Source: Phoenix dactylifera (Eukaryota > Streptophyta > Magnoliopsida > Arecales > Arecaceae). Taken from it: a DNA stretch of 64,000 nt. The notes under the pieces were generated by a model that had not been told where the DNA came from, did not search any database, and saw nothing but the letters and a program-made list of their open reading frames with translations. Every line of letters starts with the position of its first letter. The first letter of the stretch is position 1. Where the stretch lies: positions 17,524,229 through 17,588,228 of the forward strand of contig NC_052395.1 in the NCBI RefSeq assembly GCF_009389715.1, read 5' to 3'. A program made the position numbers and the translations under genes. Below are positions 32,118 through 42,939 of the stretch, one piece after another.

Positions 32118-34565
32118 TTGCTGCATAGGATGAGGGTTTTAGAGGGGAGTTGTTGGGAGAATTATGAAGTGTCGCGTCCATTAGAGAATTCCTTGTGCGT
32201 GATGAGAGGAAGGTAGAAAACAAAGACCAAGTTGAGCAGCGAAGGGAGAGTTTTTTTCTTTTTTCCTCCGATGCTGTGAGCAGAGAGACAGAGAGGGGGT
32301 ATTGACCTTTTGGATCTCTCCTGGCCCTTGTGAAAGGCCATGGAGGAAGGGAAGGCGTTCGTATCACGTATCATTAAATACAGAGAGGGGGCGAGAGTCT
32401 CTGGGCTTCGAATCCTCAGCAGCTCCAGGGCAAGGGGAACGGGCAATGAAATAAAAGATTAGGTGAGGACGGTGGCATGAAATAAAAAGACCAGATATTA
32501 TGGGGATATGGAGGAGTTACCGTACACCACAATACAATAACAATATGAATTCCACTAAATTCTTGTGTAAGAAAATTCTATAGTGATAACCAAATAAAAT
32601 TGGTTAGGATAGACTTTAAGCCATGAAAGAATACCAAACAAAAAGCAGTCGGTTTTCTGAGAAGTATTCTCAAAAAAAAAAAAAAAATGTTTTCTGAAAA
32701 GTGTATCAGTAGTTGGAAAAGAGGTGGGGTTGCTTATCAATTGGCTTGTCTTAGCGTTTGACCAAGAAAATAGAATATCCCCTTCTCCCTTTTGCCGAAT
32801 GAATGACAGCCAGGAAAGACGTATATTGAGCTTATTGAACCTGGTTATTTAATGTATACTGTAGTTGTACGAAAGAGATGTTTCCTTGCGACTAAAATGC
32901 CCTTCCTTGTACCATGTAAGGCTTGAGCGATCCGGCATTTGAGAATGGCTCGTGGACATTGATTTTGATGTGCAGTAATTACATCATGGGTGGCTATGAA
33001 ACCTGCGCATGATAGGCAGCTTGGTGTTGATTCGTCATTCATGTGAGATGGCCAAGGTTTCTTCTTCAATTCATGTGACATGTAGCTAATTCATAGCCCT
33101 AATGTTACGCCGATTAAATGAGCGAGCTCTGGTCGGTCTAGAGTATTGGTTTTAGATTAAATGGCCAAGGTTTCTTCTTCAGCTTATGCGAGCTGATATT
33201 GAACCACATCATATTGTCAAGTATTTTTTTCATCAATTCATGTAATTTTTGAATCACTAACGCCATAAAATACCATATTGTTTGAGGAACGAACATTGGA
33301 TTTCGATGAGCACTACCTAAACTATGGGTGGTAATTAGAGTTGTCAGAGCCTTGGTGGTCCATGTGATATTAGTTCTGGCTATTTTGGCCAATTCATGCG
33401 CCCTGAAGGCCGGCGCGGAGATTTGCTGGTAATCTACCATTAGTCAACCCCATAACAAAAGGGCTAGCTTGAAAGAATGCACGCGGAGAACCGTCTCGAA
33501 TTGGGCCCCACAAGAATCTATTTTTTATAGTACAAAGTCACGCAAGAATCTGTCGCTAAGTTCCGTAGTCGTCGACCAGATGTCATGTCGTGGTTTCGCC
33601 AAATGTGCAAAAGGGCGTTGAATTCCAGGGTTGGCCTTCCAGGCCGAGATTCGGACGACCCTTCAAGGTGAAAGCAACGCGGGGATTCGATCAGAAGCCC
33701 CTTCCAACTCCTCCATTGGAACGCGGAGGCTCGGTTGGAGCGCCCTTCTGTTTGGATTTTGCATCCAATGCATTATGTCATCTCTTTTTTCTACCCGGTT
33801 TTTTTTGTTTTAAAGGGGTGGAGGGAGGGAGGATGAAAAAACATAAAGTCTGGGTGAAGCCGTAATCTTATGAATTAGATAGGAAATTCAAATTCTATAT
33901 ATTATTTTTAACACCTTATGTAAAAAGTAATTGGTTAGACTTCTTATGATGGCAATAGGATGTCTATAGATATACGTAACAATTTAGATCATATAATTCT
34001 GTAGTAGACATAATGATATCTTTATATAGAGAGAGATTCAGGCTACGATGATGGATTCGAATACATTAAGCTCTTAATGCTTCTCGGTGGAAATCAATGA
34101 TGCATCTCTCAAAATAAAAATCGGCATAGATCATGATTTATGGCATATAGAAGACCTCGAGACTAAAAAATATTTATTTTAAAAGTCTTCTGCCTATATA
34201 TCGAACAAGTAAAAATAAACAATACCAATATTGCTGGAGAGTTAAATTTTATTGTACACTATATAATTTCCTAATATAAACCACTAATCTTGATCAAATT
34301 ATTTTAAAATTCATACATATCAAATTTAAGTTGATTTGGATGCTTCTAAGCTACAGATCAAATAAAGATATAATATTATACCATAAAAACTGTTTATTTT
34401 TCAACGATCCAATGAATGGGCAAAAGATCTCGAAGTGCATAATTTTTTTGTTTCTAGACACCACTATGTTCAATCACGTCATTTTTTATTGTAAGTATCT
34501 GAAGTCAAATATGCTCGAGTAATCCTAGCTTAATTCTCTCTTCTCTCTCCCTATATATATAATCA
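32118..34565. other. NRT2 upstream flank and intergenic DNA
   Basis: No gene recognised. The phrase ATGGCCAAGGTTTCTTCTTC occurs twice (about 33048 and 33160), and a neighbouring segment (about 32945 and 33290) is also loosely duplicated, suggesting an old local duplication. A short GC-richer piece at 33580-33740 has no coding signature. Confidence 0.4.
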
Positions 34566-34573
34566 CTAGTCAG
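34566..34573. repeat. hAT target-site duplication, left copy (CTAGTCAG)
   Basis: Perfect 8-bp match to 37746-37753, the duplication length diagnostic of hAT insertion. Confidence 0.93.
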
Positions 34574-34790
34574 TAGAGTTGGGCACTGGGCCGGGCCGCC
34601 CACGGCCCGGCATGAAGCGGGCCGTGCCTGGCACGGCCCGCTAGCTACAGTACCGGGCCGTGCCTGGCACGGCCCATTTAAGGGGGCCGTGCTGGGTCAC
34701 GGGTTTCTGGCCCGCAGGCCGAGCCCGGCACGGCCCGCTTCGGGCCTGGGCCGGCACGGCCCATAAGGGCCTGGCCCGGACCCGTCTCCA
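34574..34790. repeat. Left subterminal GC palindrome array of the hAT element
   Basis: Repeated GGGCCGTGCC/GGCACGGCCC words in both orientations. Such clustered subterminal motifs are known binding sites for transposase in hAT elements; binding here is inferred. Confidence 0.85.
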
Positions 34791-35147
34791 TAAAAATTAA
34801 TGCTTCATAAATTTTTTTAATAAATTAATAAATATTGAAAACTAAGGATTTATTAATATAAAGCCACCTTAATGATGGGAGGTTTGGCATAGACCCCTAC
34901 CAGTTTATTAATTTAAATCAAAATGGTACATGAAGGAAGGTTTGGACCTTGGTCTGACCTCCAAAATAGAATAAGAAAGGGCCGAGGTTTGGACCTTGGT
35001 CTGACCTCCAGAATACAATAAAAATGTACAATTATAAAAAATTAAGAAATCTTACTAATCATCAGTAATTCAGTGAATCAGTATTCACTCTTCAGTAGTT
35101 TTTGTATCATCATCATCAGAGGATGTTGTATTATGTCCACCTTTATC

Positions 35148-37106
35148 TTAAAGTCTTGCCTCAGCATCCAACCAATCTTTGAAGCAGAGAAGCATCTCCA
35201 CCGTTTCGCCCGTCATCTTACTTCTCTTTTCGTCAAGAACACGCCGACCTGCACTAAAAGCGGATTCCGATGCTATTGTGGACATCGGCACAGCTAAAAT
35301 ATCACGTGCAATTGCAGACATAACAGGATATTAATTTTTAACACTCTTCCACCAAGATAATACATCTAGATTCTCTATTTGATTTTCATCATATGCAGAC
35401 TGAAGATCATTTCGTAAATAAAATTCTAGTTCACTACTTAAAGATGAAGAAGATGAAGATAAACTTGAAGCATGTGTGTGTTTTCTCTGTGCAATGAATG
35501 AAAAAATAGATGACGAACGAGAACTACTAGAAGAAGAAATAGAGGTTTGTACGGAATATCTATATCCACGAATTTTTTCATCATATATAGCATAAATATC
35601 ATAAAGAAGTTGTTTTACCTCATTTTTAGCAGGTTCAGGATCTTTAATCATATTTTCACAGTATGCATCAAGTAAAATTAGCACGCCATTCAATTTAACT
35701 CTAGGATCAAATACAGCAGCTAAGTTATGCATAGGACATATCTTGTCCCAATACTCATTCCATTTAGATTCTATTAGGTCAATAGGCATTAAAATATCAT
35801 CATATCTATGTTCTGCAAATTTTTGACTAATTATATATGCTTGTTGTAAAAATGAACATGAAGTTGGATAATAAATACCAGAAAGAACATTGGTAGCATT
35901 ATAAAAACTAAGCAAAAAATCTTCCAAAATTTTTCCTTTATTCCAATCAGTTTCAGTCAATGTAAAGCCTAATCCATGATCATTAATATATGCACTTAAT
36001 AAGTTTTTATATGGGTATACATCATGTATCATGCTATATGTTGAGTTCCAACGAGTAATTACATCAAGTTTAAATTTTTTAAAACGTTTACCATGATTTA
36101 TACATAGTTTCTTAAATTCTTGAAGTCTTGATCTTGAAGCATGAATAAAAGAAACTGCATTTCTAATTTTTGAAATCACATCTTGAATCATGCCCATGCC
36201 AGCTTGAACAGAAAGATTTAAGATATGACATGCACATCTAATATGCAATAAATTTCCATCTAACATGGGATGCAATGAGTCTTTTAATAATGCAACAGCA
36301 GAATTATTATTAGATGCATTATCAAAAGTAATAGACATAATTTTATCATTAATATTATATGAACATGCAGTTTGATAAATGACATTTGAAATTTGTTGCC
36401 CAGAATGTGGAAAATCAAAAGCACGAAAAGCAAGAATACGTTTATTTAATTGCCAATCATTATTATAATGAGCAGTAATGGCAATAAAACAATTACTACC
36501 TACAGATGCTGACCAAATATCAGAAGTTAATGAAATTTTTACATTTAAAGTAGAAAGTGTTTCAATTAAACTTTGTCTCATTGTTAAAAAGTTAGTCATA
36601 GCTACTCTTCTAAATGTACGCCTACTAGTTCTTTTGTAAGCATGTTGTAGGTTTAATTGAACATATTCTTCAAAATTAAAAGATTCACATAAACTAAAAG
36701 GTAATTCATCCTTAACTATCCATTTTACAAGTGCTTTTCTTTGATTTTCATGATTATATGCAAAATTACCTACAAGTAATCCCCCTTGTATATTAAGGGT
36801 ACTTTGAGTTTGAGCATGAGAATCATGCATCCTATGACTCTCTTGATGTCTTTTTAAATGCCCTGTTCCCCCACTACTACTACAACTATAAAGTTTGGCA
36901 CATTTTTTACATTTAGCTTTCCAGACTCCATCAACCATAACTCTATCAAATTCATTCCATACAGCACTAGTCCTCTTACGAGAAGAGGTTTGTTCTTCAC
37001 TCGGTTCACTAGTTCTAGAGAAACTAGGAACATGGGGTTGGGGATTAGTTTCTTCTCCCTCAGAAACAGGAGGAATGCCAAAATGACTTCCCTCAAAAGA
37101 TGACAT
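35148..37106 (-). pseudogene. hAT transposase (zinc finger BED, RICESLEEPER-like) with one premature stop
   Basis: From the ATG at 37106 the frame is open for 591 codons, reaches TAA at 35331-35333, and then continues open in the same frame for 60 more codons to a stop at 35148. Visible parts are a BED zinc finger (C66, C69, H83, H88), a transposase core with TSDIWS (D196) and TFDNASNN (D262), CACHILNLSV, and TRWNSTYSM. The hAT C-terminal dimerisation domain starts before the stop (ELEFYLR...WWKSV) and resumes after it with YPVMSAIARDILAVP and SESAFSAGRRVLD. A single nonsense change at residue 592 thus removes most of the dimerisation domain. Everything else looks intact, so this copy is probably non-autonomous by one substitution. 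Confidence 0.95.
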
Positions 37107-37519
37107 ATCTAAATTGATGAATTCAAAAAATAAAAACTAACCACAAGGAGGAATTGAGTAGAGGGTCGGAGGGCAGAGGCAGAGCCGAGATTCTGAGCTT
37201 CCTCTTGTGCTCTCAACAAGAGTGACCTTCTCTTCTCAACAGAAACCTCCTCTTGTGTAGCACTTGAACACTTGCTAAATGCAAACTAAAAATTAAATTG
37301 CTAGAAGAGCACTTTAGAAGAGAGAAATAATAGTAGTAGAGAAGGAGAGAATAGTTGGTTTGGTGTGGTGAGAATGAGGGAGGAAAGGGCTATTTATAGA
37401 AGCCCAAAATTTTTTTTCCCAAAATACCCCTCAATTTAGCCGTTTTTGGACTGTTGGGAGGGGCAATTTTGGAAATTTCCCAAAATAGCCGTTGGAAACG
37501 GCTATTTTTCTCCCCCCCT

Positions 37520-37745
37520 CTCCAGACGGGCCGTGCCTGGCACGGCCCGTTTGCGCCCGAGACGGGCCGTGCCAGGCACGGCCCGTCTCGTGCTGTGCCC
37601 GGCCCGGCCCGCCAATAGACGGGCCTGGGGCCGGGGCGGGCTTCCGTTCTGTGCTGAACGGGCCGTGCCCGGCACGGCCCGCTTCATAAGCGGGCCGGGC
37701 CGGGCACGGCCCGTTTAGACCTCGGGCCCGGTGGGCCCCAGTCTA
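37520..37745. repeat. Right subterminal GC palindrome array of the hAT element
   Basis: Mirror of the left array: repeated GGGCCGTGCC and GGCACGGCCC words in both orientations, ending at the terminal inverted repeat. Open frames here (up to 90 codons) are by-products of the stop-poor GC-rich sequence. Confidence 0.85.
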
Positions 37746-37753
37746 CTAGTCAG
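37746..37753. repeat. hAT target-site duplication, right copy (CTAGTCAG)
   Basis: Identical to 34566-34573. Confidence 0.93.
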
Positions 37754-38566
37754 GGAGATATGGTGATATCTCTAGTGGGGCCAAATGCCTTAGCCTGATA
37801 TGGTGAACCACTGAGTGATTGTCACAATAATGCTGACAGGAGGAACGCTGTAGATTAATACCATCCGACGGCATGTCTTCTTCCGCTTAGGTACAAACAA
37901 ACCGGAAAACATCCAAACTTAGTACACAAGACCTCATAGAAGTATAGTCCGATAGTGGTTGTCTGCATGGAGGCTCACAAAGGTGCCGCCAGTTTATGCA
38001 TGCCGATGACGACGCATAAGTTGTCATCAATTTTCTTCTAGAAGAGAATAAGGAGAAATAGAAGAAGATTGTGGCTAGCCCATTTTTGAGCTGAAGATTA
38101 TCATAGGTTGGTTTAGATTGTACTTAGCTAGACCCAGTCCGAATGGCCCGGTGGGTCTAATATTATTTTCCATGAATCCAATGTGACCTAATCAGATCAA
38201 TCAATAGATTGGGTTTGGATTGAAAATTGTGACATAAAAGAAAAACGAATGCCCTTAATTTTCCATGGATCCAATTTTAGAGGCTCAAGTAAAGAGCGGC
38301 AACTTCGTATTGTTTGATAGTGACGGAGGGTCCAACGAATGTTACCATTTTGGGTTCCACTTGGTACTTGGGACACGATGATTGGCCTATGGAAACAAGC
38401 TCTGGGCGACTCTTTTTTTCTGGATCGAGGGGTTTCGATTAGGATGCTTCCTGGGCCGCCGCAAATGGCCCCCCTAGGCCAACTATGACCAAAGACCCAG
38501 CGCCCGGCACCGCCCACGCTAGACTGGGCTGAAAGGAGTCGTCGGGTGCTGGTGGGGCCTCTTACC
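37754..38566. other. Intergenic, no gene recognised
   Basis: No coding or repeat structure recognised between the hAT element and the gag-only LTR element. Confidence 0.4.
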
Positions 38567-39012
38567 TAAAGTAGAGGACACATGTAAGGATTTTCCTCTC
38601 ACCCAAAAAGAGGCTTTGAAGCCTCTCACATCCACTGTGCATTAAAAATAAATATAAAGAAAATAACTCTCCTCCACATTCACTCACCCAACCTCCCATT
38701 TATCCTCTCACCATAAACTCCTTGATAATTGACTTGTTAAAGGTGACTTGTGAAAGGCTGGGCCGTCACTTCCTCAACTCATTTCCCTCGTCTTTGCATG
38801 GGATCTGGGTGCATGGTGTCCGCTCAACTCATTCCCCACGTCCTTGCATGGGAGCTAAGTGCATGGCGTCCACTCCCAGTCCCAAACGTGCTCCGCTTTC
38901 CTTATCTTCGCAACGAAACCATCACCGGAACGATTCTTCCTTTTGCGAACCCGGTGCTGCGTTCCACATGTCGACCACGTGGTTGATGGTTACCAAATAG
39001 CGGAATCCATCA
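38567..39012 (-). repeat. 3' LTR-like segment of the gag-only element
   Basis: Matches 40029-40598 over most of its length and ends, on the plus strand, in AATCCATCA like the other copy. The outer edge is diverged, with about 36 bp (38568-38603) present in inverted orientation relative to the other LTR. Confidence 0.7.
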
Positions 39013-40008
39013 TCCCTCTCCCCTTCGGCCAAAATCTTATCCACAAGGTTTGCTTTCCAATGATAATCTTTGATGGCTGCTGGCTTCATCGCCGTGATAG
39101 TCGACTTCACCCCCGCTGAGTCCTTCCACATCCTCCACGCAATCTGCTTCTATCAGATAGGCCTATGGAGTCTTGCACCGATGCCTCGGAGTGAACTTCT
39201 TGTTGCATTTGAAGCAGAGTCCTCTTTTCCGCTGTTGCTACATCTTCTCCCATGATATGTGTCAGATCGGTGCTAGAGCAAAAAATCGCGATGCAGGGGT
39301 AGACGGGTTCAGAAGTCCACCGCTATGGGCTGCTTTTTGCTTTGCTACAGCCTCTCTTCCTGCATTCGAGCAATCGTAATTGCTTCTCACAGGGAATGAG
39401 GTCGTCTCATGAGTACCTCCTTCGCAATCTCCTCCTTGAGTCCTCCGACAAGAGTGCCAATGAGCGCATCTGGTGGCCATCCTCTGACGCGGTTAGCCAA
39501 TTTCTCAAACTCTTGCTAGTATTCTCTCATTGTTCCATGCTGCTGGATGCGTAGTAGCTTCTCGTTAAAATGTACATACTCGTTGGGCCCAAACCGAGCC
39601 AACAGTTCATGCTCGAACGCCCTCCAGGTGATCACGACTCCCTCATCCTGATATGTTCGACGCAACCACTGCCACCAGTGATTGGTCTCCTCGTCTAAGT
39701 AGTATGAAGCCGTAGACACCCGTCTGTTGGCTGGGATGCTCTGGCCATCGAAGTATTGTTCAGCTCGATCAAGCCATACGATGGGGTCATCCCTGGTGAG
39801 CCATGGGAAGTCTATTCTTGGACGGCGTTGGACCTCTACAATTTCCCCCTTCGCTCGAAGCCTGCTTCTCGAGGCGATGGTGGAAGTGATGCGGCCTGCT
39901 CAAGACCTCCGTGAAGCGCCCCTCTACTCGAGCCTCCCAGTTGCGCAGCTCCTCTTGCATCATGCACACTTCAGCTTCAAGGTGCTCTATTCTCTTCTTG
40001 TTCGACAT
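39013..40008 (-). pseudogene. Ty3/gypsy gag remnant with zinc knuckle
   Basis: Starts with MSNKKRIEHLEAEV, a coiled-coil-like gag N-terminus. A frame change is followed by the retrotransposon gag core VSTASYYLDEETNHWWQWL, then ITWRAFEHELLARFGP and LLRIQQHGTMREY. Beyond the next stop the frame continues with a VRGWPPDALIGTLVGGL-like segment. It ends with a zinc-knuckle-like CFKCNKKFTPRHRC in another frame. Several stops and frame changes make it a pseudogene. Gag would form the particle that carries element RNA. Confidence 0.8.
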
Positions 40009-40013
40009 AGTCT

Positions 40014-40026
40014 GGCTCTGATACTA
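40014..40026 (-). other. Primer-binding site of the gag-only element
   Basis: TAGTATCAGAGCC on the minus strand, one base from the tRNA-iMet-complementary consensus, lies 2 bases after the LTR-like terminus CTATCA and 5 bases before the gag start codon. Confidence 0.75.
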
Positions 40027-40028
40027 GT

Positions 40029-40598
40029 TGATAGGTCCCAGCCTGTGGGAAGGAGAAGAAGAAGTTAGAATGGAGATAGTTGTTTCGAAGTCTCTCTTCG
40101 GGTGAGAGGAAAACTCTCACATGTGTCCTCTACTTCGGGTGAGAGGAATCCGTCCACACACTCACAAACCCACGTAAAGAAAAACCCCCTCACATCCACT
40201 GTACATTGGAAATAAATATAAAGAAAATAACTCCCCTTCATGTTCACTCACTGAACCTCCCATTTATCCTCCCACCATAGCTCCTTGATAACTGACTTGT
40301 GAAAGGTGACTTGTGAAAGGCTGGGTCGTTACTTCATCAACCCGTTTCCCACATCTTCGCAAGGGATCTGGGTGCATGGCATTCGCTCAACTCATTCCCC
40401 ACGTCCTTGGGTGGGAGCTGAGTGATGGCATCCGCTCAACTCATTCTCCACGTCCTTGCGTGGGAGCTGAGTGATGGCATCCGCTCTCAATCTCGAACGT
40501 GCTTTGCTTCCCTTGTCTTCGCAAGGAAACCATCATCGGAACGATTCTTCCTTCTGCGAACCACACGGTCGATAGCTACCAAATAGCAGGATCCATCA
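40029..40598 (-). repeat. 5' LTR-like segment of the gag-only element
   Basis: About 570 bp. On the minus strand it begins TGATGGATCC and ends CCTATCA, i.e. TG...CA ends. It contains a short internal tandem duplication (CGTCCTTG followed by GTGGGAGCTGAGTGATGGCA, twice). Confidence 0.7.
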
Positions 40599-41929
40599 CA
40601 TTCTTCTCGAGATCCTCATGTGGAAACAGGCTTCTCTCTCATGGGCATCATGATCCTCGTGTGCACTCTTCCACTCACCTTAATATACTTCCCGTAGTGG
40701 GGAGGAATGCTTTGTGGCCCGTCCACGACCGAGGACGATGATCCAGAGAGAGATTACTACGTGCTTAAATGACATCTTTATTTTGGGTCCAATTTGTGGG
40801 CGTTATGCTGCTAGATGACCCTTCGAGGGTTTAAATTAAAAGAAAAAATGTTTGATGGTGAAATGTATAGGTCAAAAATTGTTCTATGGTTGAAATCTTT
40901 GGATTCGCAAGCCTGCTGTTGGGGAGGAGCACTTGCATGTAAGTGGACTAGGCTACACTCTTCCGCATATGACTGATAGATTGATGGATGAACGCGACGA
41001 ATAAAGATGTAGATATACTCACAAACGATCAATGACCTTTTTAGAACATTCGTACGGACTGAAAAAATGAATTTCTTATCTTGCTATCGATCAAGCACTT
41101 AGAACACTCATAAGTACCTTCCATGATTAACCCATTAACTGAACGAATAAGAAGAAGACAACCATGCTCGGTATGGAGTCTGTTGTAAATAACAAACTTG
41201 GATGAAATTTTAATCTAATGATTGACTGATTAAGTGAACATGGCCAAAGAAATAGTTTGCATTTAATGAATTTATATGTATCTATAGTGTTAAAATGCTC
41301 GTCCCCGTTCAAAAAAATTTCAGAGTTTCTTATGTTGTTTTCATTGCAAAATACTAGATTTCTATCCACAAAATTTCAATTACGACTCTTTGGTTGCTTT
41401 ACAAAGTAAACCAGGCATCCATACATCATGATGCTTTAAAGTTTTAGCTCGGAGCACACTTAAAAATCACCTATTAAACTTTGTATGAACCAAATAATTG
41501 TCATAAGATCTATTTAGCAAAAGCAAAGTATATGCATTTTTGAAGATAGAAAGATTCGATAGGTAGATCTGCTAAATCAAATAACTACTCTAATTTCATT
41601 TGAGATTACAAATTGGAAACCAAGGATACTGATACAACGACACCATGTTGGGAGTTCGGAACTATAGGCAGTGTGGTAAGGAAAACTAACCTGTTTCTTT
41701 CCAATGGGTTCGGCTATCTAGGAGTTGGAGCCAAATTTTGATCACACTGTTCATCTGTTTGATGCCGGCTATGCCCGTATACTCTTTTCCTTTTTCCATG
41801 AAATGGGTTATGCCTGTGTACTTAATACCGAATCAGAGTATATGTTTTGAATATTATTTGTTCTGTTTTCTAGTGCAAATGCATCCCATGTTGAATCGTT
41901 AGGTGCTCATCAAGGATGGATACACCATC
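40599..41929. other. Intergenic, no gene recognised
   Basis: A/T-rich sequence, no recognisable genes or repeats. Confidence 0.4.
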
Positions 41930-42209
41930 TGTTGGAATCACCACTTGTCCTAAAAGCTTAAGCTGATAGAATGAGGTAAATTTATTTATATATTTTATAT
42001 TTTATTATACTCTCCCTTATAGGTGGGCCGGACATTTCTTTAATGGGTAAGCTCAATATGTGAAATTTTTAATAATAGGATTAAAGAGTGCGGAGACGGT
42101 TCGAATTCAAGACCTCTGCTCTGATACCATGTTGAAATCACCACTTGTCCTAAAGGCTTAAGCTGATAGAATGAGGTAGATTTATTTATATATTTTATAT
42201 TTTTTTATA
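41930..42209 (-). mobile_element. TRIM (terminal-repeat retrotransposon in miniature), 280 bp
   Basis: Two 80-bp direct repeats (41930-42009 and 42130-42209, 4 mismatches) flank a 120-bp non-coding interior. On the minus strand the order is LTR ending TTTCAACA, then the primer-binding site TGGTATCAGAG, then a short interior, then a purine tract AAGGGAGAG, then the second LTR. The LTR ends are TA...CA in that orientation. Flanking bases CCATC (41925-41929) and CTATC (42210-42214) match at 4 of 5 positions and are probably the target duplication. Confidence 0.85.
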
Positions 42210-42836
42210 CTATCCAAATGAGATTTTATATAATATTGTAGAGTAAGATCTAATTGTTTGATATCTGAAATCTTTTCTACACATTTATTTTTGAGGATGA
42301 TAGGCTATGAAAGAATCCACGAGTCTACCATTTTGCGCATGATATAACAACTTTTCATACTTTATTTTTTGTGCTACGGTTGGATGATCCAACTAATTGG
42401 ATAGCACAAAAATTTGAACTTATATTCAATCTTGAAACAACCTCTATATAGAATAATTTAGTTCCTGGCTACTTGGACTGGGCAACGGTTGAAAAGAAGC
42501 CGCCAGATGGGCATTGGCCCGCGCTCGGTTCAGTCTTGGGCCTAACTTTGTTTTGTATTTTTTGTGGTGCCTGGAAACCTATTTCGCGCGCAAGAAACGA
42601 GGCCTGGACCAACGGGATGAGACTTGAGAGGGCATCTATGGGCCACCCGCTCGTCCGGCCCAATTGATGAAGCCAGCTTCCAGTCTCGGCGAAACGTTGC
42701 GCTTTCCATTTCTGGTAGGTCCAGTTCGGGAGTCCGTTGAACAAAATGACCGAGCGAGCTGCATTTAAGGTAGACCGCAGGCCCTACACGACGGTTTCTA
42801 CGGCCATTTGGACCCACGCTCGGCCATCCCTCTTCG
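42210..42836. other. Upstream region of the PMEI gene
   Basis: No gene recognised. The GC-rich part nearest the gene contains antisense open frames without family resemblance. Confidence 0.4.
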
Positions 42837-42844
42837 TATATAAT
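42837..42844 (+). promoter_or_regulatory. TATA box of the PMEI gene
   Basis: TATATAAT about 100 bases upstream of the start codon, followed by a C/T-rich leader, a standard plant core promoter layout. Confidence 0.65.
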
Positions 42845-42939
42845 ATTTTCCCCTCTTCCTTTCATCCACTCGTCCCCTTCCCTCCCGCTCTCGCTCCAAC
42901 GACCGCGAGAACCAGGGAGAGAACGCGAGGCCCGTCGAG

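Larger units (their letters stand above)
34574..37745. mobile_element. Complete hAT DNA transposon, 3.17 kb
   Basis: Ends are TAGAGTTGGGC on the left and the inverse of TAGACTGGGGC on the right, with a perfect 8-bp target duplication outside. Both termini carry about 200 bp of very GC-rich sequence made of repeated GGCCGTGCC/GGCACGGCC palindromes. A minus-strand transposase gene occupies 35148-37106. The right side between the ATG and the terminus contains the likely promoter and leader. The intact ends and duplication indicate a fairly recent insertion. Confidence 0.95.
38567..40598 (-). mobile_element. Gag-only LTR retroelement (Ty3/gypsy-derived, TR-GAG-like)
   Basis: On the minus strand: an LTR-like segment (40598-40029), a primer-binding site (40026-40014), a gag frame starting at once (40008), a CCHC-like zinc motif, and then a second LTR-like segment (39012-38567). 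The two LTR segments share long stretches, for example CTCATTCCCCACGTCCTTG and GGAACGATTCTTCCTT. No protease, RT or integrase lies between them. Either internal deletion removed pol, or this is a TR-GAG non-autonomous element of the kind described in plants. No target duplication was found. Confidence 0.75.

Noticed and set aside
37446-37718. Repetitive 60-90 codon frames with RAVPGTAR repeats
   Set aside because: Products of the subterminal palindromes of the hAT element.
42080-42100. Possible SINE with a pol III B box (GGTTCGAATTC)
   Set aside because: The surrounding structure (two LTRs, primer-binding site and purine tract) is better explained as a TRIM, and no A box was seen.
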